In this document: positions 1 to 13,975 of the stretch, piece after piece
Layout: the number at the start of each line of letters is the position of its first letter
How positions within the stretch are numbered: the first letter of the stretch is position 1
Source: Delphinus delphis
Taxonomy: Eukaryota; Chordata; Mammalia; Artiodactyla; Delphinidae
DNA length: 64,000 bases
Direction: 5' to 3'
NCBI RefSeq assembly: GCF_949987515.2
Contig: NC_082688.1
Coordinates: 101,287,893-101,351,892, forward strand
Made by a program: the position numbers and the translations under genes
The notes under the pieces: generated by a model
The model's database searches: none
Seen by the model: only the letters and a program-made list of their open reading frames with translations
Told to the model about the DNA's origin: nothing

Positions 1-539
1 CCAACTGTGTAGGAGAACTCCCACAGGCATGCTGATAAAAGGAGCAGGGGCAGCAAGAACTGAACGGGCCAACCAACCAAACGGTCACTTGGCTAAAAGT
101 AAAGTCCTTACACCGTTTTGTTGATAATCTTAAAATATCGTGCAAACAGTGGCTAGATAGGATAACTTATGTCTCCTTACATTTGACCATCCATGCTACT
201 AAGAAATCCTCTTCAGAAAGGCAGAAGAGGCCAGAATCTCAGTCATTCATTGGTAATACTCAGTTTCTTGAAAAGAAAATGTAAGCTCTATGGACAATAT
301 CCTGAAATAAATGGTTACTTTACACAAAAAGTTTATTGAGAGTCTGTTAAATGCAAGGAACAAGCCTAAGCATTGGGGGTATAGTACCAAACAGGAAAAA
401 ATCTCTACATTACATTTTAGAACAGGCAGAGGATGAAAAATAAATACATGAATAAAAGTCTTCACTGACCAGGTACTAAGAAGCCTTCATTCACCAAGTG
501 GGAAGGGGGGTACGGAGTGCTTAGATATTTGTTCAAAGA

Positions 540-1960
540 CAGGTGCAATCTAAAATAGAGTGAACAGAGAACGTCTTGGTGAAAAGGTACTGAGGAAAGA
601 GCTAAAAGAGGTGAGGGAGGGAGCCATAGGGATGTTGCCTTGAAGCGACAATGGGCTAGCGTGTCCATCCTGGGTACAGGGAGAAGGACAGAGTAGCTGA
701 AGAGAGCTGAGAAGAGCCAGTGATGAGGTCCAAGAGTCACAGGGCTCCAGACCATGTAGGGACTTGTAAATCTCCACAAGGAATTTAGCTGCCACTCACC
801 ATTAGACGGCAAGCCACTGGAGGACACCAAACACAGGAATTGACGTGGCATTGCTTCCATTTTAAGATGATCACTAACTACTTTTGGAAAAGAGACTATG
901 AGGGAGAGGCAAGGATAGACATGGTGAAACCACTGGTCAGGAGGTTACTGTAGTAACAGACTGTGGATTTGCTCAGAGTGGTAGCAGTGGAGGAGAGGAG
1001 AAAGATTAGATGCAGAGTATATTCTGAAAGAAGAGCTTCTGGAGCTTCCTGAGAGATGGTGTATGGAATATGAGAGAAAGAGAGGTGCCCAGGCCAACAT
1101 CAAGGTCTTTGGCTTGAGTAGCTATTTTGATTGACAGCATTGTCATTTCCTGAGATGAGCGGGATGTGCGGAGGTGCAGTTTTGGGGATGAAAATCAGGA
1201 GTTTTGTTTCTGTGTATACTGAATTTGTTATGCTCACTAGACATCAAAATAGAGATGCCAAATGGACAACTGGAGTCAAGGAAATAATTCTGGGACCTAT
1301 GAATTTGGCAATCAACAGCAGCGCAATAGTTTTTAAGACATGTGATTTGTTGAGATCTCCAAGGGAATAAGTATAGACAGAAAAGAGAATAAGTTCAAAG
1401 AGTGAGACCTGAGACCCTCCAATGTTTAAAGGTCTGGGATATGTGGAGAAATGAGTGAATCAAAGTAAAAAAAAAAAGCATCTAATGAGAGAGAAAAAGC
1501 AGGGCTTCCTTTCCAGTAAGGATAGTGTATCAAAAAAAAAGAGAGGGTCAAATGACAAATTGAATATGACCAAGAAATGAAATTGGGACTGAAAATTAAC
1601 CACAAATTTAAAATATGGAGATCATTGGTGACCTTGATGAGTAATTTCAGTACAGTAGTGGGTACAAAAGAGATTGTCTCTTGTACCTGACTGGAGTGGC
1701 TTAAAGAGAGAATGAAGAACTGAGAACAGTGATTATAGATAGCTCCTTGAGAAGTTTTTGCTATAAAAGGAAAATAGCAAGGTTTCTGGAAGGGCATGAG
1801 AGATCAAGAGAGTTACTATAAATTGTTTAAAAATGAAAATTACAGCTTGTTGAGGAGTGAAGTGAAGGTGTGACATAGTTCTGTAGGAATTGGACTTGTG
1901 GATAGGATCATGAATGCTATCACTTATGCAACTGGAGAAAATCTAATTGCATTTCATTTC
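540..1960 (+). repeat. Ancient L1M-type 3' UTR fragment
   Basis: The text resembles the long 3' UTR of old L1M elements, for example the passages about 'aagccactggagg' near 820 and 'tcattggtgaccttgatgag' near 1624. It is strongly diverged and has no coding content. The open frames at 462-860 and 1426-1797 on the minus strand lie in this repeat. Family and ends are uncertain; nothing clear is seen in 1-540. Confidence 0.45.
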
Positions 1961-2094
1961 ATACCCTGTCACCACTTGGCTTTAAATCTATGTTGTTTAA
2001 ACATTTTGACCTTACCGAAGTTAGTGTATTCCCTAAAGCTCTTATGAAACAGTTAAATTGAAGGTGAGAAATAATGTCAACCCTTCAACAAAAT

Positions 2095-2290
2095 TGAGAG
2101 TCGTATATGTATTATGCACTATTCATTAATTATCTTATTAATCTACACAGTGATCTTGTGTAGGAAGCACTATTATCTTTAATTTGCCACGAGGAAACCA
2201 AAACTCTAGGAATATTAAGTAATTTGTTCAATGTCACTAGTTAAGTAATGTGACTTTCAGAATTAAGAGGTGAAATTTCTATGCACTCTT
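2095..2290 (+). repeat. MIR SINE remnant
   Basis: This is the typical MIR order: 'cacagtgatcttgtgtagg', 'actattatc', then 'gaggaaaccaa' and 'aagtaatttgttcaatgtcac'. It is an ancient, diverged copy. A second, shorter MIR-like piece follows at about 2560-2705. Confidence 0.6.
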
Positions 2291-3094
2291 TTTAGTCTGG
2301 GTCTGCCATTCCCCAGGAATAACCTTGTCCTTTTGGGTAGCAGAGTGAGTCAATTTTTTTATGGCTCTTGTTGCATTTATAACATGACATTTACTATGCA
2401 TATTAATTTGTGGAAAGTAGGGTAATGATGAAAAAAAAAACTCCGAACTTGTCATTATTCTATCAAGTCAAAATTTCTACTTACAGTGAAGAGGTCTTGG
2501 GAAAGGAGAAAAAAATTCAGTAAAAGCATGGAAACATAGCATCCTGATGTTAAAAAAAAATCTTAAAGATCAAATAATCTGATATTCCCAATTTATAAAT
2601 AAGGCACTGGGGCCCAGAAAATAAGTGATTTGGCAGAGGTAGCAGAATTAGTCACAGGTGAACACAGAGTTCCTGATTTTGAATCTAGTGTTCTTTTCAA
2701 TGCACTTAAAACACAATTAATGGGCTGAAACTAGCTTCTACAAAAAGAATTGCAAGTTCCCCTTAATTAACATGGTTTTGGAATACTTTATAATGATATT
2801 TCTTTTAAAGTCAGACATAAAACGCTACCCTTTATTCCAGTATTTCTGTGTGAAGTTTTTGCCATTTCTATTGTAATTTGAATAAGATTTTTTTTTATTC
2901 ACTTCATTCTCTTCATTCACTTGAATTTACTGCCCCTTTTCTTCATGTTTCTCTTGGCAAAGGACATACAAGAATAAGCATTTTGAGTCTGCAGAGTGCG
3001 CCGCCGTTTCTGACTTAGAATATATTCTTTATCATCTGTCATGCTTCCTGGGCCTCCACTATTGTGAATTCACTCTGTTAAGTCCTTAAGAAGG

Positions 3095-3311
3095 GGGGCT
3101 TCCCTGGTGGCGCAGTGGTTGAGAGTCCACCTGCCGTTGCAGGGGACACGGGTTCGTGCCCCGGTCCGGGAAGATCCCACGTGCCGCGGAGCGGCTGGGC
3201 CTGTGAGCCATGGCTGCTAACCCTGCGCGTCCGGAGCCTGTGCTCCGCAACGGGAGAGGCCACAACAGTGAGAGGCCCACATACCGCAAAAAAAAAAAAA
3301 GGAAAAAAAAA
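3095..3311 (+). mobile_element. CHR-type cetacean SINE (copy 1)
   Basis: This tRNA-derived SINE starts 'gggcttccctggtggcgcag' and contains a B-box-like 'gggttcgtgcc' and an A-rich tail from 3289. It is flanked by a 9-bp direct repeat, aagaagggg, at 3088-3096 and 3310-3318, which is the target-site duplication. It is low in divergence from the other copies at 47.4 and 57.3 kb. CHR SINEs are typical of cetaceans and close relatives. Short open frames over it are repeat translation. Confidence 0.9.
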
Positions 3312-4529
3312 GAAGGGGTGAGGGATTGCTCTCTAAGTTGCTGGCTAGGAGAGGGGGAGGTGGACTGAGGGAAAGAAAGAGAGAAGGACGCTCAGGACGG
3401 CAAGCCTGAAGGGGTACCTGGATTGTGAGGGAGGTCAAAGGGAGAAAGTGGACATGCGCTTCACAAAGCTGGGAAGCCCCCAAGACACATACTGCTTCAC
3501 TGCTTGTTAAAGGGTGATCCTAGTAATGATAAGGATTGGACACAAGAATGTACAACCTCCAAACCCCTCCCTGAAACCAAGATGGCATTCGATTGGAGAA
3601 CCTCCTATGAGAGGTTGCTTCACTAATTTGCAGCTAAGATATGAGCGGACAGAACGTTCTCATATTTGTCTAATTTTTAAAATCTGCTTTTGTCTGATAA
3701 GCAGACTTCCCAGAGCCACTTTGACAGAAATCTGCTTCAGGGATCACTGTTTGTTTCTAAAGCTTTATATACTTTAGTGATGATGTTAATTTAAACACAG
3801 AAAGCTGTGACCTGAGAGTGAGAATAAATTATAAACCAGTTATATTATAATATTGCACTATTCCACACTAGTCACTTGATAGAGCTTTATGAGAAAAAAT
3901 AAAGTTTCTTTTCCCCTCAAAAAAAGCACTAGTGTATAATAAGAACACAGAGCCATGCAGAAATTTTATCTTAATGTCTGCTTTCACTTATTGATTATGG
4001 GTCATGAGTAAGTTCCAAAAATTTTTCTTCTTTGAAAGTTGTTGGCTGTTTCACCTGGATTAGCCATGGATAATGTCACATCTCTAATCTTATAGACATG
4101 CTAGAAAGTTAGCTCAGCCATAACTAAAGGCATCAGACAAATGCCTTTAAGCCTTATCCTTTAACATGACACCATAAATAATTGGGATTTCACAATTGGT
4201 ACTTTAAACATTGTTTATTCTAGTTTCCACAATTTAGACTGTAATAAAGGCAAGCTCAATATAGTTCCAACCTATCACCCAATTTAAAATGCTCTCTTTA
4301 ACTGTCACTGTGAATGAAGCTGCTAAGTTCCATTTGATATGTGGATGAGTATTTGTTTGGTGATGGGTCAGATATGCTGAGTACGCCCATCAGTCTTCAA
4401 CTATCTCTTGTAATGACCTGAAAGATTATCAGAAACTCTACTGGTAGAGATGCTCATTTGGATTAAAGTTGTTTCAATTACGTTCAAAATTTTTAGAAAC
4501 ACACGTGGATGTAGCCAGATAATAATCAT

Positions 4530-6345
4530 GTTGCAAATTAGGTTTATTTCATTCAACAAATTTATATTGAATACAGTGTGTATATGCAAGGCACTGCTAG
4601 ATTTGTGGTACCAGAGTAAGAAAAAGCCATTAGTTTGGTTGAGAACCACCTTGTTAGTGACTGTATATAACATTCCAAGAATCGAGCCCTGGATATCTGA
4701 GGTATTTAGATACTGAGGAGGGAAGGATGATGCAACAACTGAGACTAAGAAGAAGCAGTGAATAAGCACGGAGGAGATCCACAAATGAGCTAAACTCTTC
4801 AAAAGGTGAAAGTCATCAACAGTGTCAAAGGTTGTAAAAGGTCAAGTTAGTGAAGACTGAAAATTGACCACTGGATCTGGCAAAGGTGCAGATCAGCAGT
4901 AACATTGACAAGAAGTGTTTCATTGAGTAAAGGATGAAAAGTATGTTTGGAGTAATTTCAAGAGCAAATGGGGAGAGAGGAACTGTACATTCATCTTTCA
5001 AGAAGCTGTGCTATTAAAAGAAGTCAGGAAAGCAGTAGTAGCTGGGTGGAAGGTAGGGTGATGTAAAAGAAGAAATGCTTTTTGAAAAGATATAAAAATG
5101 GCAGCATATTTGTATATATACTAATTGAGAGTATTCAGTCTCGAGAAAGAACTTGCCAGAATGATGATATTGGGGCTAGGGGACAAGAAGAAACGGAATC
5201 CAATATATTAATGGTGGGTAGACCTTAGAGGAATGGGCAGTACATTTATAGAAACAAGAGAGAACTAGTCTCTTGTCTTAAGAGACTATTGTCTTAAGAC
5301 TTAATCCAGACTAATATGAAAATTTCCAATATGAATCTACAAGATGAGCCTGGACAGGGCACGAAATATACAAAATGAGTTGGGAGCATCTTGTAGTTCT
5401 AGAAAGTAAGGAAGCTCTCAAACAAATGAAAAAACAAACCCAAACCGACATTGATGGGAATATGTCAAGAGAACACAGGGGGCCAGCTGAAAGATCTCTC
5501 AGTGGCCAAAAGGACAATTTGAGCAACAAAGGCAATAACATGGTTTTGGACCATAACACAAAGTATCAGTTAATATCCATGAGCCCATATTGATATAAAT
5601 AAAAGACCGAACAAGTAAATTAATGAGGGAGAATAGACAAATCTCCCATAAGGAAGAATCAAAAAACTGATGTAGAAACGTGCCCCCCGCCCCCACCAGG
5701 AGGAGCCCTACCCTTTGAGCATGGGCTGTGCATAGTGATTTCCTTTCAAAGAGTAGACAGAATAATATGGAAAGAGGAAAAAGTATAACTTTACAGTGGA
5801 GAAAGCTGACAAATGCTACCTCAGCAAAGCAGTCCATGGTAACATCAGTAGTAAGTCATGTTGACAGCATGTGCTCTTTATATGATGTGATGAAAAGTGG
5901 CACTTGATTTTGTTTTCTATCAAGTCTCCATAACTCCAGTCTAAACATGAGAAAAACATCAGAAAAACCGAAATTGAGGGAAAGCCTACAAAAAACCTGA
6001 CCAGTATGCTTCAAAACTGTCAAGGTCATCAAAAATAACGGAAGTCTGAAAAGCTATCACAATCTAGAGGAGCCTAAGGAGAAATGACAACTAAATATAA
6101 TGTGTCCTGGATGGAATCCTAAAACAGTAAAAGGACATTAGACAAAAACTATGGAAATCTGGATAAATGTAGCCTTTAATTGATAATATCAATCTTGGTT
6201 CATTAGTTGTGACAAATATACCAGAGTATTATAAGGTGTTAACAACAGGAAAACCTGAGTTGTGGGGTCCATGGGAATTTTCTGTATTGTCTATCCAATG
6301 TTTCTCTAAATCTAAAATGCTTCTAAAATTAAAATGAATTCAAAA
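4530..6345 (+). repeat. Ancient L1M 3' end fragments
   Basis: The stretch at 4530-5290 resembles the L1M 3' UTR ('aggtcaagttagtgaagact' near 4839). The stretch at about 5300-6345 resembles the 3' end of old L1 elements ('ggttcattagttgtgacaaa' near 6198), ending in an A-rich tail near 6345. Both are in sense orientation. Boundaries are approximate. The region 3320-4530 shows no clear feature. Confidence 0.5.
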
Positions 6346-6528
6346 TTAAACAAAAATAAATATAATTCTAAAATAAAAAAGTGAAAATTTTGTTTATTGA
6401 CAGCAGAATGACAAGATGAAAAGCAATATTATCACATTTAACAATATTAACAACAGTTTCATTATACTAGCTAATATAAAATCCATATTCAAGCACTGAA
6501 ATTTCAAAAGTCCCATTATAACATCTTG

Positions 6529-6530
<2 letters not shown>

Positions 6531-6574
<44 letters not shown>
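6531..6574. repeat. (CA)n microsatellite
   Basis: About 22 uninterrupted AC/CA dinucleotides. Likely polymorphic. Confidence 0.95.
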
Positions 6575-6576
<2 letters not shown>

Positions 6577-6849
6577 CTATACATATAGTTATGTCGTAAG
6601 ATGGGATTCAACCCTTCTTATTTGATTGAGCACCTAGTTTCTTGTCTGGCCATCTATGAATTCTGCATCTTTACAATAAAGTTCTAATTTTATATTAAAC
6701 TTGTAATCAAAAAAGTCCTAACTAATGCGTTCCTCACATTCAACAAACACAAACCTCCCCTCTTCCTCCCTCAAACCTGCCCCTCCTTCAAAAGATCCAC
6801 CTTTCAGTGGTGAAAAAGTTAAACAAACCAGAAACCTGGGGCAATCCTT

Positions 6850-7465
6850 GACTCTTTTCTTTTGCCTCCTCTATCAAGCAATCACTAAGCCTTGAAGATT
6901 CTAGTATGTAAATAGTCTTTGGAATCATCTACTAGTCACTATTCCCGCAGCCACTCCCCTGCTCAAATCACCTATACACCATCAATAACCTGTAAATTCT
7001 TTTTCTGCCTACAGTCGTGATTTCTGCTGATCCATTATCCATAGTAAGCAAGCCATCTAAAATACCAGACCAACTTCTGCATTCTTCTGCCTAAACCTTT
7101 TGCTTCTCTTTGCTCTTAGGCTAAAGTCCAAATCCTCTTAAGTGACTTAGTGGGCTGTACATGATTTGACTCTTTCCTAACTTTTCGTTTCTCATTTCTA
7201 TTCAACTTACACTTGATTTTCTGGCAATATTAAACCTCTCTCTGTCCTTCAAATGTGTCAAGCTTCTTCCTACCTCAGGGCCTTTGCATGTGCTGTTCCT
7301 TGCCCCTGACCCCTCTTTTCAATATCTCTCACACAGTCACTGAATTTCTCGTATTATGATGCTTATAATACCCAATTACATTTGCTTGATTTTTTTCTTT
7401 GCCAAGCTGTGGCTTCCTTGAGGGCAGTGACCTGTATCTTGTGCACCACTGTTGAATAAATGAAT
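6850..7465 (+). repeat. L2 LINE 3' end
   Basis: The passages 'ctcagggcctttgcatgtgc' near 7275 and 'ccttgagggcagtgacctgt' near 7416, ending 'ttgaataaatgaat', follow the L2 consensus in sense orientation. It is old and diverged. Confidence 0.65.
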
Positions 7466-8051
7466 AAACATATACCCATAATCCCATCAAGACATAAAAA
7501 TACAAATATGCTCATTAACATTTCATTATATTTATTTTATATCATATTTCTTTGTCTATCCATTCCTCTATCATCCATCCATCCTCCATCTTATTTTTAT
7601 GCATACCAAATTATATTGCAGACATCAGTACACTTCCCCCTAAGTACTTCAGCAAGCATATCATTAGAGTTTAATATGTGTTGACAGTTTTTCTTTCGAT
7701 GTAAAATTTTCATGCAGTGAAATGCACAACCTCAAGTGTACATGCATTGAATTTTGATGAATGCACATACCTGTGTTACCCAAATTTCTATACAAGTGAA
7801 TTATAAAAGAACTGTCACTCAGAAAATTTCCTCCTCCTCCTTCCTAGTCAACTTCTCTCAAAACCTGTTCACAGAGGTTTTACTCATCATAGATTATTCT
7901 GTCCATTCTGGAAGTTTTTATAAATAGATTTACACTGCATGTACCCTTTGTGTAAGGCTTCTTTATTTTAGCATTCCATAGACAGAGATTCATTCATGTA
8001 GTTCATGTATCATAAGTGTGGTTCTTTTCCTTTCTGAGTACTACTCCATGA

Positions 8052-8065
8052 TGTGTATGTATATG

Positions 8066-8115
<50 letters not shown>

Positions 8116-8130
8116 CATATATATATGTAT

Positions 8131-8161
<31 letters not shown>

Positions 8162-8164
8162 CAC
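8052..8164. repeat. (TG)n-(TA)n-(CA)n compound microsatellite
   Basis: A TG run of about 20 units passes through an alternating TA/CA core to a CA run of about 10 units, then TA again. The outer arms are reverse complements, so the whole forms a long imperfect palindrome. Confidence 0.95.
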
Positions 8165-8814
8165 ATTAGCATTTTTTTATCCATTCTATTGATGGAGACC
8201 TTGGCTGTTTCCAGCACTTGGCTATCATGAGTAAAGCTTGAATGAGCATTCTTGTATAGTCCTTTTATAAATATATGTTTTCATTTCTCCTTGGTGAACG
8301 CCAAAGAGTGAAGTTTCTGGATCACAGGGTATGTATATGTTTAGTTTTATAAAAAATGGTCAGATCATTTTCCAAAATACTGCGAACAATGTATGAGAAT
8401 TCTAGTTGCTCCAAATCCTCTTTGTCATTTTGTGTTCTCGCCCCTTTTTAATTTTAGTTATCCTGGTGGGTTTGTGGTGATATTTCATTTTGTATAAGTT
8501 TTCAGTTCCCTGTTGAAAACTTTTTTATGTGATTATTGTCCATTTGTATATCTTTTGTTAAGTGTCTGTAAATATTTACCCATTTTTAATTGGGTTAATT
8601 GTCCTTTACTGAGTTGAAGATCTTCATACAATCTGGAGATTAGCCCTTTGTCAGATATATTTCTTATTAACTGTTTTCTCCATCCTGTTACTTTTTATAT
8701 TCATTTTCTTAATATTCTTTTAAAAAGTAAAATTTATAATATTGAAGAAATTTCAATTTACTAAATTTTCTAACGTTTTCAGGGTTTTAGTTTTGGTCTA
8801 TTATCATCTTGAAT

Positions 8815-8839
8815 TTGTGTGTGTGTTTGTGTGTGTGTG

Positions 8840-8880
<41 letters not shown>
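8815..8880. repeat. (TG)n microsatellite
   Basis: Roughly 30 GT units with two interruptions, inside the antisense L1. Confidence 0.95.
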
Positions 8881-8883
<3 letters not shown>

Positions 8884-11800
8884 TTGAAGGTGGGTCAAGG
8901 TTCTTGGTTTTGCATATACATAGCCAGCCTCTTTTGTTGAATTGCCTTTCTTTGGATTGAATAGCTTTTGCACCTTTGACCAAAAGCAAATGACTATTTC
9001 TGAGCTCTCTATTTTATCCTGTTCACCTCCTTTTCAATCCCCAAGCTATGACCACATTGTCTTGATTACTGCAGCTTTAAAGTAAGTCTAAAAGCCAGTG
9101 TGGGTAACTTATATAATTTTGCTCTTCTTTTGCAGAATTAAAAAAATTCTAGATCCTTAGCATTTCTCTATAAAATTTAGAACTCACTTGTTAATTTTTA
9201 TTTTTTAAAGAGCCTGCTAGAAGTTTGGTTGTGATTTTACTGAATTTATACATGAATTTAAAAGAATTGATATCAACAATATTGAGTCTTCGTGTTGCAT
9301 CTCTATATTAATTTAGATCTTTAATTTCTATCAACAGTTTTGTAGTTTACAGTGTACAGCTCTCAGACGTCTTTGCTTAGATGTATTTCTACATATTTAA
9401 TGCTTTCAGTGCTCTTGTAAGCAGAATTGTTTTTTATTATTTCATTTTTCTATTGTGAGGTCTTAATCTACGGATTTATCTATTGTTTCATAGATTACTT
9501 AGAGATGTTCATCAGCAAGTATTGGCAGTTGTATATCTTTCTTTCTAGTCATTATTCCTTTTATTTCTATGCTTTATTGTAATGGCTAGGAACTCCAGTA
9601 CAATCTGAGTAGAAATAGAAGAGTTGGCAATATTACAGTATCCCTGATCTTAAGGGAAAAGTGATAAATATTGAATGATTAATATTATATTGCCAATAGA
9701 CTTGTCATTTGTGTACTTTATGAGATTAAGATAGCTTCCTGAGAAGTTTACTGAAAGCATTTCATCTGTATCCATTGAAATGTCCATATGGTAATTTATA
9801 CTGATTGATATTTGAATGTTAAACCATACTTGCATCCCTGTGATAAAACTCTCTTTGCTGTATACAGTTCACGAAGATTTTCTTAAGGATTCTGACACCA
9901 TGTTAACGATAGATATTATTCTGCATTTTTAGTTTTGTGTGTGTGATGTCTTTGTCACATATTTAATATTAAGAGGTGAATTGGGAAGTGTTCTCAAAAA
10001 TGAATTGGGAAGTGTTCTCTCTTCCTATATTTTCTGAAGAATGTTATTTTTAGATTGTTGAATAGAATTCACGAATGAAACTACCTGTGCCTTGAGGGAC
10101 TTTTTGTGTGTATGTGTGTGGAGGAGGTTTTATGATTACAAATTCAATTTTATTGAGAGGGTTATTCAGATTTTCTATTTCATTTTATGTCAGTTTTAAA
10201 TTGTAATTTACAAGGAAAATGTATATTTCACGTATGTTGTCAAATTTTTGGTATAAAGTATTTCATAATATTCTCTGATTATTCTTTTAATATCTGTGGT
10301 ACCTTAAATGATAATCTTTTTATAATTTCTAATATTGGTAATCTGAGTTCTCCCTCTTTTTTTTCTTGACAAATCTAAAGAGGTTTATCAATTTGTTGAT
10401 CTTTTTAAATAACCACCCTTTGAATTTGTTTATTATTGCTACTGTCTGTTTATTTCACTGAATCCATCTATTATCTTTATTATTTAATTTATTCCACTTA
10501 TTTAGTGTTTACTTTTTTATGCAAACATTTGATCTTTTTGTCATAGTATTTAAAATATTTAAAACCATGACATTTCCTTCAAGCATTAATTTAGATGCAA
10601 TTCAAACACCTTGACATCTTTTATTTTTATTATCATTCCTTTCAAAATATTGTCTAATTTCTTTTAAGATTTCTTCTTTGATTCATGGATTATTTAAGAG
10701 TGGGTTATTTAATTTCCAATATTTGGTAGTTTTTACATACCCTTTCTCAGGCTTTGTATGATATCATTTTTAAAAACATGTATTGCAATTTGTTTTATGG
10801 CCAAACCTATGTTCTAATTTGTTAAACATACCTTGAAAAGAATATGTATTTTGCAGTTACTGGGTGAAGTGCTCTATAAACAACAATTAGGACAAAGTGG
10901 TTGATAGGATTATTTAGATCTTCTATTTTTACTTATATTACTTGTTTATCTGTTCTGTCAACTGCTGAGGGAGGAATGTCAAAACATTCAATTATGATTT
11001 GGAATTGTTTATCTTTTCAATTTTTAAAATATTTTCTTCATGTTTTGGAAGCTTAGCTATTAGGTTATACACATGTACTATTATTTTTTCTTTATGGTGA
11101 ATTTACTCTTTTATCATTATGCCATTATGGAATGCCCGTCTTTTTGGGAACTGTACTCTACCTGATATCAATACAGCTTAGCTCCGCATTCACATATTTA
11201 CTGTTTCCATAATGTACTATTTTTCATGCCAACCTACCTGTGCCTTAACATTTAAAATGTGTCTCTTGTAAGATGGCAAGTAGTTGGGTTCTGCCTTTTT
11301 AGTGGATTCTGACAATCTGATTTCTAATTGGAAAGTTTAATCCATTAACATTTAATGTCATGAATGATATGGTTGTATTTAATATTGAATTTCTGTTTGC
11401 CTCTCATTTTGTTCCTCTAGTTTTCTCTTCCTGCCCTTCTTTGGATCTTCGAATTATTTGATTTCTTTTTTACTCTTATCTACTGGCTTTTTGTTTATCG
11501 ATTGTTTTTATAGCAATATCTCTCTGCTTTAGTTTAAAGCTTTTGTTTTAGAGGTTACAATATTTACAGTTAATATTGTATAATTTCACATAAAATGTAA
11601 AAACTTTGCAATCATGTTAAATCCATATCTATGTACATATGATACATATATCTTAATACATATTAACCCAACAGCTGTATATTTAGATAAAACATATATA
11701 GTATATACATTTATACATATGATACATATACATCACAATTTTTTGCATTAATTTTGGCGCTTAAGGCAAGAAGATTTTTACTTAGATAATATTTTCTCTA

Positions 11801-12044
11801 GGTTCTTCTCAAAATGATGCCTTGTTAAAACTGCCAGAATCTTTTACCATCTTTATCAAACCAGGAAATCTAGGTAGAAAGGCTTTTCATGTGACTGGGA
11901 TTGATTTTGCTTATTTGCTTTTAGCATAAGAGGATCTTGCTGAGAAGTGAAAGCAGCCTAGAGCCTTCACTCTCACATAACAGGTTTTATCTGCTAACTT
12001 TTTAGAATAAGCGAATCTCACTACCTCTCTGCCCTCTTTTCCAG

Positions 12045-12123
12045 GCAGTTCCTAGCCTCAGATTACAGTGAGACATACTATTCCACAAAAGGAGAGCAGA
12101 TCACCAAGCATCCTCAGATCATG
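12045..12123 (+). pseudogene. ADAM7: ADAM7 prodomain exon (E1 of window)
   Basis: The acceptor is ctcttttccag and the donor is atg|gtatct. The exon is 79 bp, one base plus 26 codons, as expected for the ADAM7 prodomain segment that begins FLASDYSETYYSTKGE and ends HPQIM. The frame is open. It enters in phase 2 and leaves in phase 0, matching the next exon. The preceding exons, for the signal peptide and first prodomain strands, were not found in 1-12044. Confidence 0.85.
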
Positions 12124-12839
12124 GTATCTTATGGGACCTTCCTATGTCTCTTCTCTGAAACTATTGTTTCCTCGTATGATTTTTAAATCCCATCCTAGCT
12201 TTACAAGCAGCTTCAGAAAGTGTTACATCAGAAATTACTCCTGCATTGACTACCATCACTGAATGATTCTAGAACAGAAACTATGACATTCTGACCTCTA
12301 AAGGAGATTGATCACTGCCTAACAAGCAAATCAATGACTGCTAATGTATTTTCCTTTACCACACTGACTTCTATGTACCCAAAATGGGGTTAAGTCTGGA
12401 GGAAGGGTAAAGCAGGACACCAGAGAAGTATAAGGTACCATGATGGAATAGTAATTAAGCTAAAGGATAAAACTTCAAGACATGAAACAAGTTTAAAACT
12501 TCCATCTAACTGACCCTTATGGGAGTCAAATCCTCTTGCCCTGTCCTTCTGATGCACCAACACTGAATCCTCTCCTTCATTCTCCAAATGAATCTTTGTT
12601 CATTAATCATGAATATTATTCCAATGGATATGAGTTCTATTTTTATATTTATTCCCCTTTACAGAACATGCCCACTGCAGCCTTCTAGCCAAGGATGACT
12701 TTATTCTCTTCTATTAAATGTATACTTTTAAACCATATTGCCTCTGTTTAAGGCAGCTATCAACTATGAAATCTCAGTCATAATGCAATCTTTGTAAAAT
12801 AGAACAGTAAGAAAACTGGGTAACATTCTTTTATACAGT

Positions 12840-13170
12840 GAGTGGTTGTTCGTCTGTGAGAGTCTGCGGTCCAGGACCATGGAAAGTGTCACACATAGGC
12901 AGGAGCTGAACATAAGGAACTGATGGAAAGAGAAATTATTTGGCGGAATCACCATGGATGGAACACCCAGTAGGGAGTAATAAAGATACCAACTTGATTG
13001 AAGCAGAGAGGCAGGAGACAAAGCCACGAGGGGACCTGGTTGGAGAGTGAGACCTAATTTCTGCGATCATCAAAAATTTTGACTTTATTTCATAGGCAAC
13101 TGGGGGAAATTTATAATAATAGCACAGGAGGGGTAGTCTGATAGGATTTTAAGATGGATTAAAAAAGTAA
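12840..13170 (+). repeat. L1M 3' UTR-like fragment
   Basis: A passage 'actttatttcataggcaact' followed by 'tctgataggattttaagatg' resembles the L1M 3' UTR. It lies in the intron between E1 and E2. Low certainty. Confidence 0.35.
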
Positions 13171-13483
13171 TATTTCAAAGGAAAAGGGTCACATTTCTGA
13201 GGTTAGCATCAACTAATAGACTCTTAAATTTGTGAAAGAAGAATTCATACACTGCTTCACACAAAGTAATCATGCAATTAAAATAAAAGGCTTCTAAAGT
13301 AGCTTCGAAATTTTCCAATGAAAGAATGCAATGAATGAATGCATGAATGAATGCAGAAATGAACATAAGTGTAGTTTGTGAAAATGAAATAATGATGTAT
13401 TGTGAACATAAAATATGTAGGTATTAATATTTATATAATATCAATACATGTACTTACATCAGTAGCCTCTTCATCTATTTTAG

Positions 13484-13633
<150 letters not shown>

Positions 13634-13779
13634 TAAGACCTTTAAATAGAAAAATTAATGGAAAAAAGCTACTGTATATTTTCAGCATGAGGATCCACTC
13701 CAGCCCATTGTTTATGTTCATTTTTGAAAAAAAGATGTAAAGCACAGCCCTAAGCAAGACAAGTTTTTCAGTATATGAT

Positions 13780-13975
13780 CAAGGGATTCAGAGTTGGAAG
13801 GTGACCGGAACTCATCCAGCCTGTCCTCTCATGTTACAGATCAGGATACTGACATCAGAGACTTGCTCCTGAGCATTCATTTTGCTGGTGGTTGAACTCT
13901 GTCCAAAAACCAGGCCTCCTAATTTGTAGGCCTGTGAATTCCCACTGCATCACACCACAATGCTTCACAGCTTTT
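13780..13975 (+). repeat. MIR SINE remnant
   Basis: The MIR-like core includes 'cagagttggaaggtgacc', 'acagatcaggatactga' and a tail 'cactgcatcacaccacaatg'. It lies in the intron between E2 and E3. Confidence 0.5.

Larger units (their letters stand above)
7690..11830 (-). repeat. Ancient L1 ORF2/3' region, antisense, with microsatellites
   Basis: This AT-rich block reads as the reverse complement of an old L1M element: 'ttagccctttgtcagatata' near 8641, 'ttttatggccaaacctatg' near 10794 and 'caaaacattcaattatga' near 10980. Stops occur in all frames and no protein survives. It is interrupted by two dinucleotide repeats. The upstream end is uncertain. A long intron before E1 probably absorbed it. 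Confidence 0.6.

Noticed and set aside
462..860. Minus-strand open frame of 132 codons
   Set aside because: It lies across an L1M-like 3' UTR, has no family motif and no splice context.
3115..3321. Open frames in both strands over SINE copies
   Set aside because: The same translated text appears at each CHR SINE copy, so it is repeat translation.
8018..8230. Frame rich in CV/TH repeats
   Set aside because: Translation of the TG/CA microsatellite.
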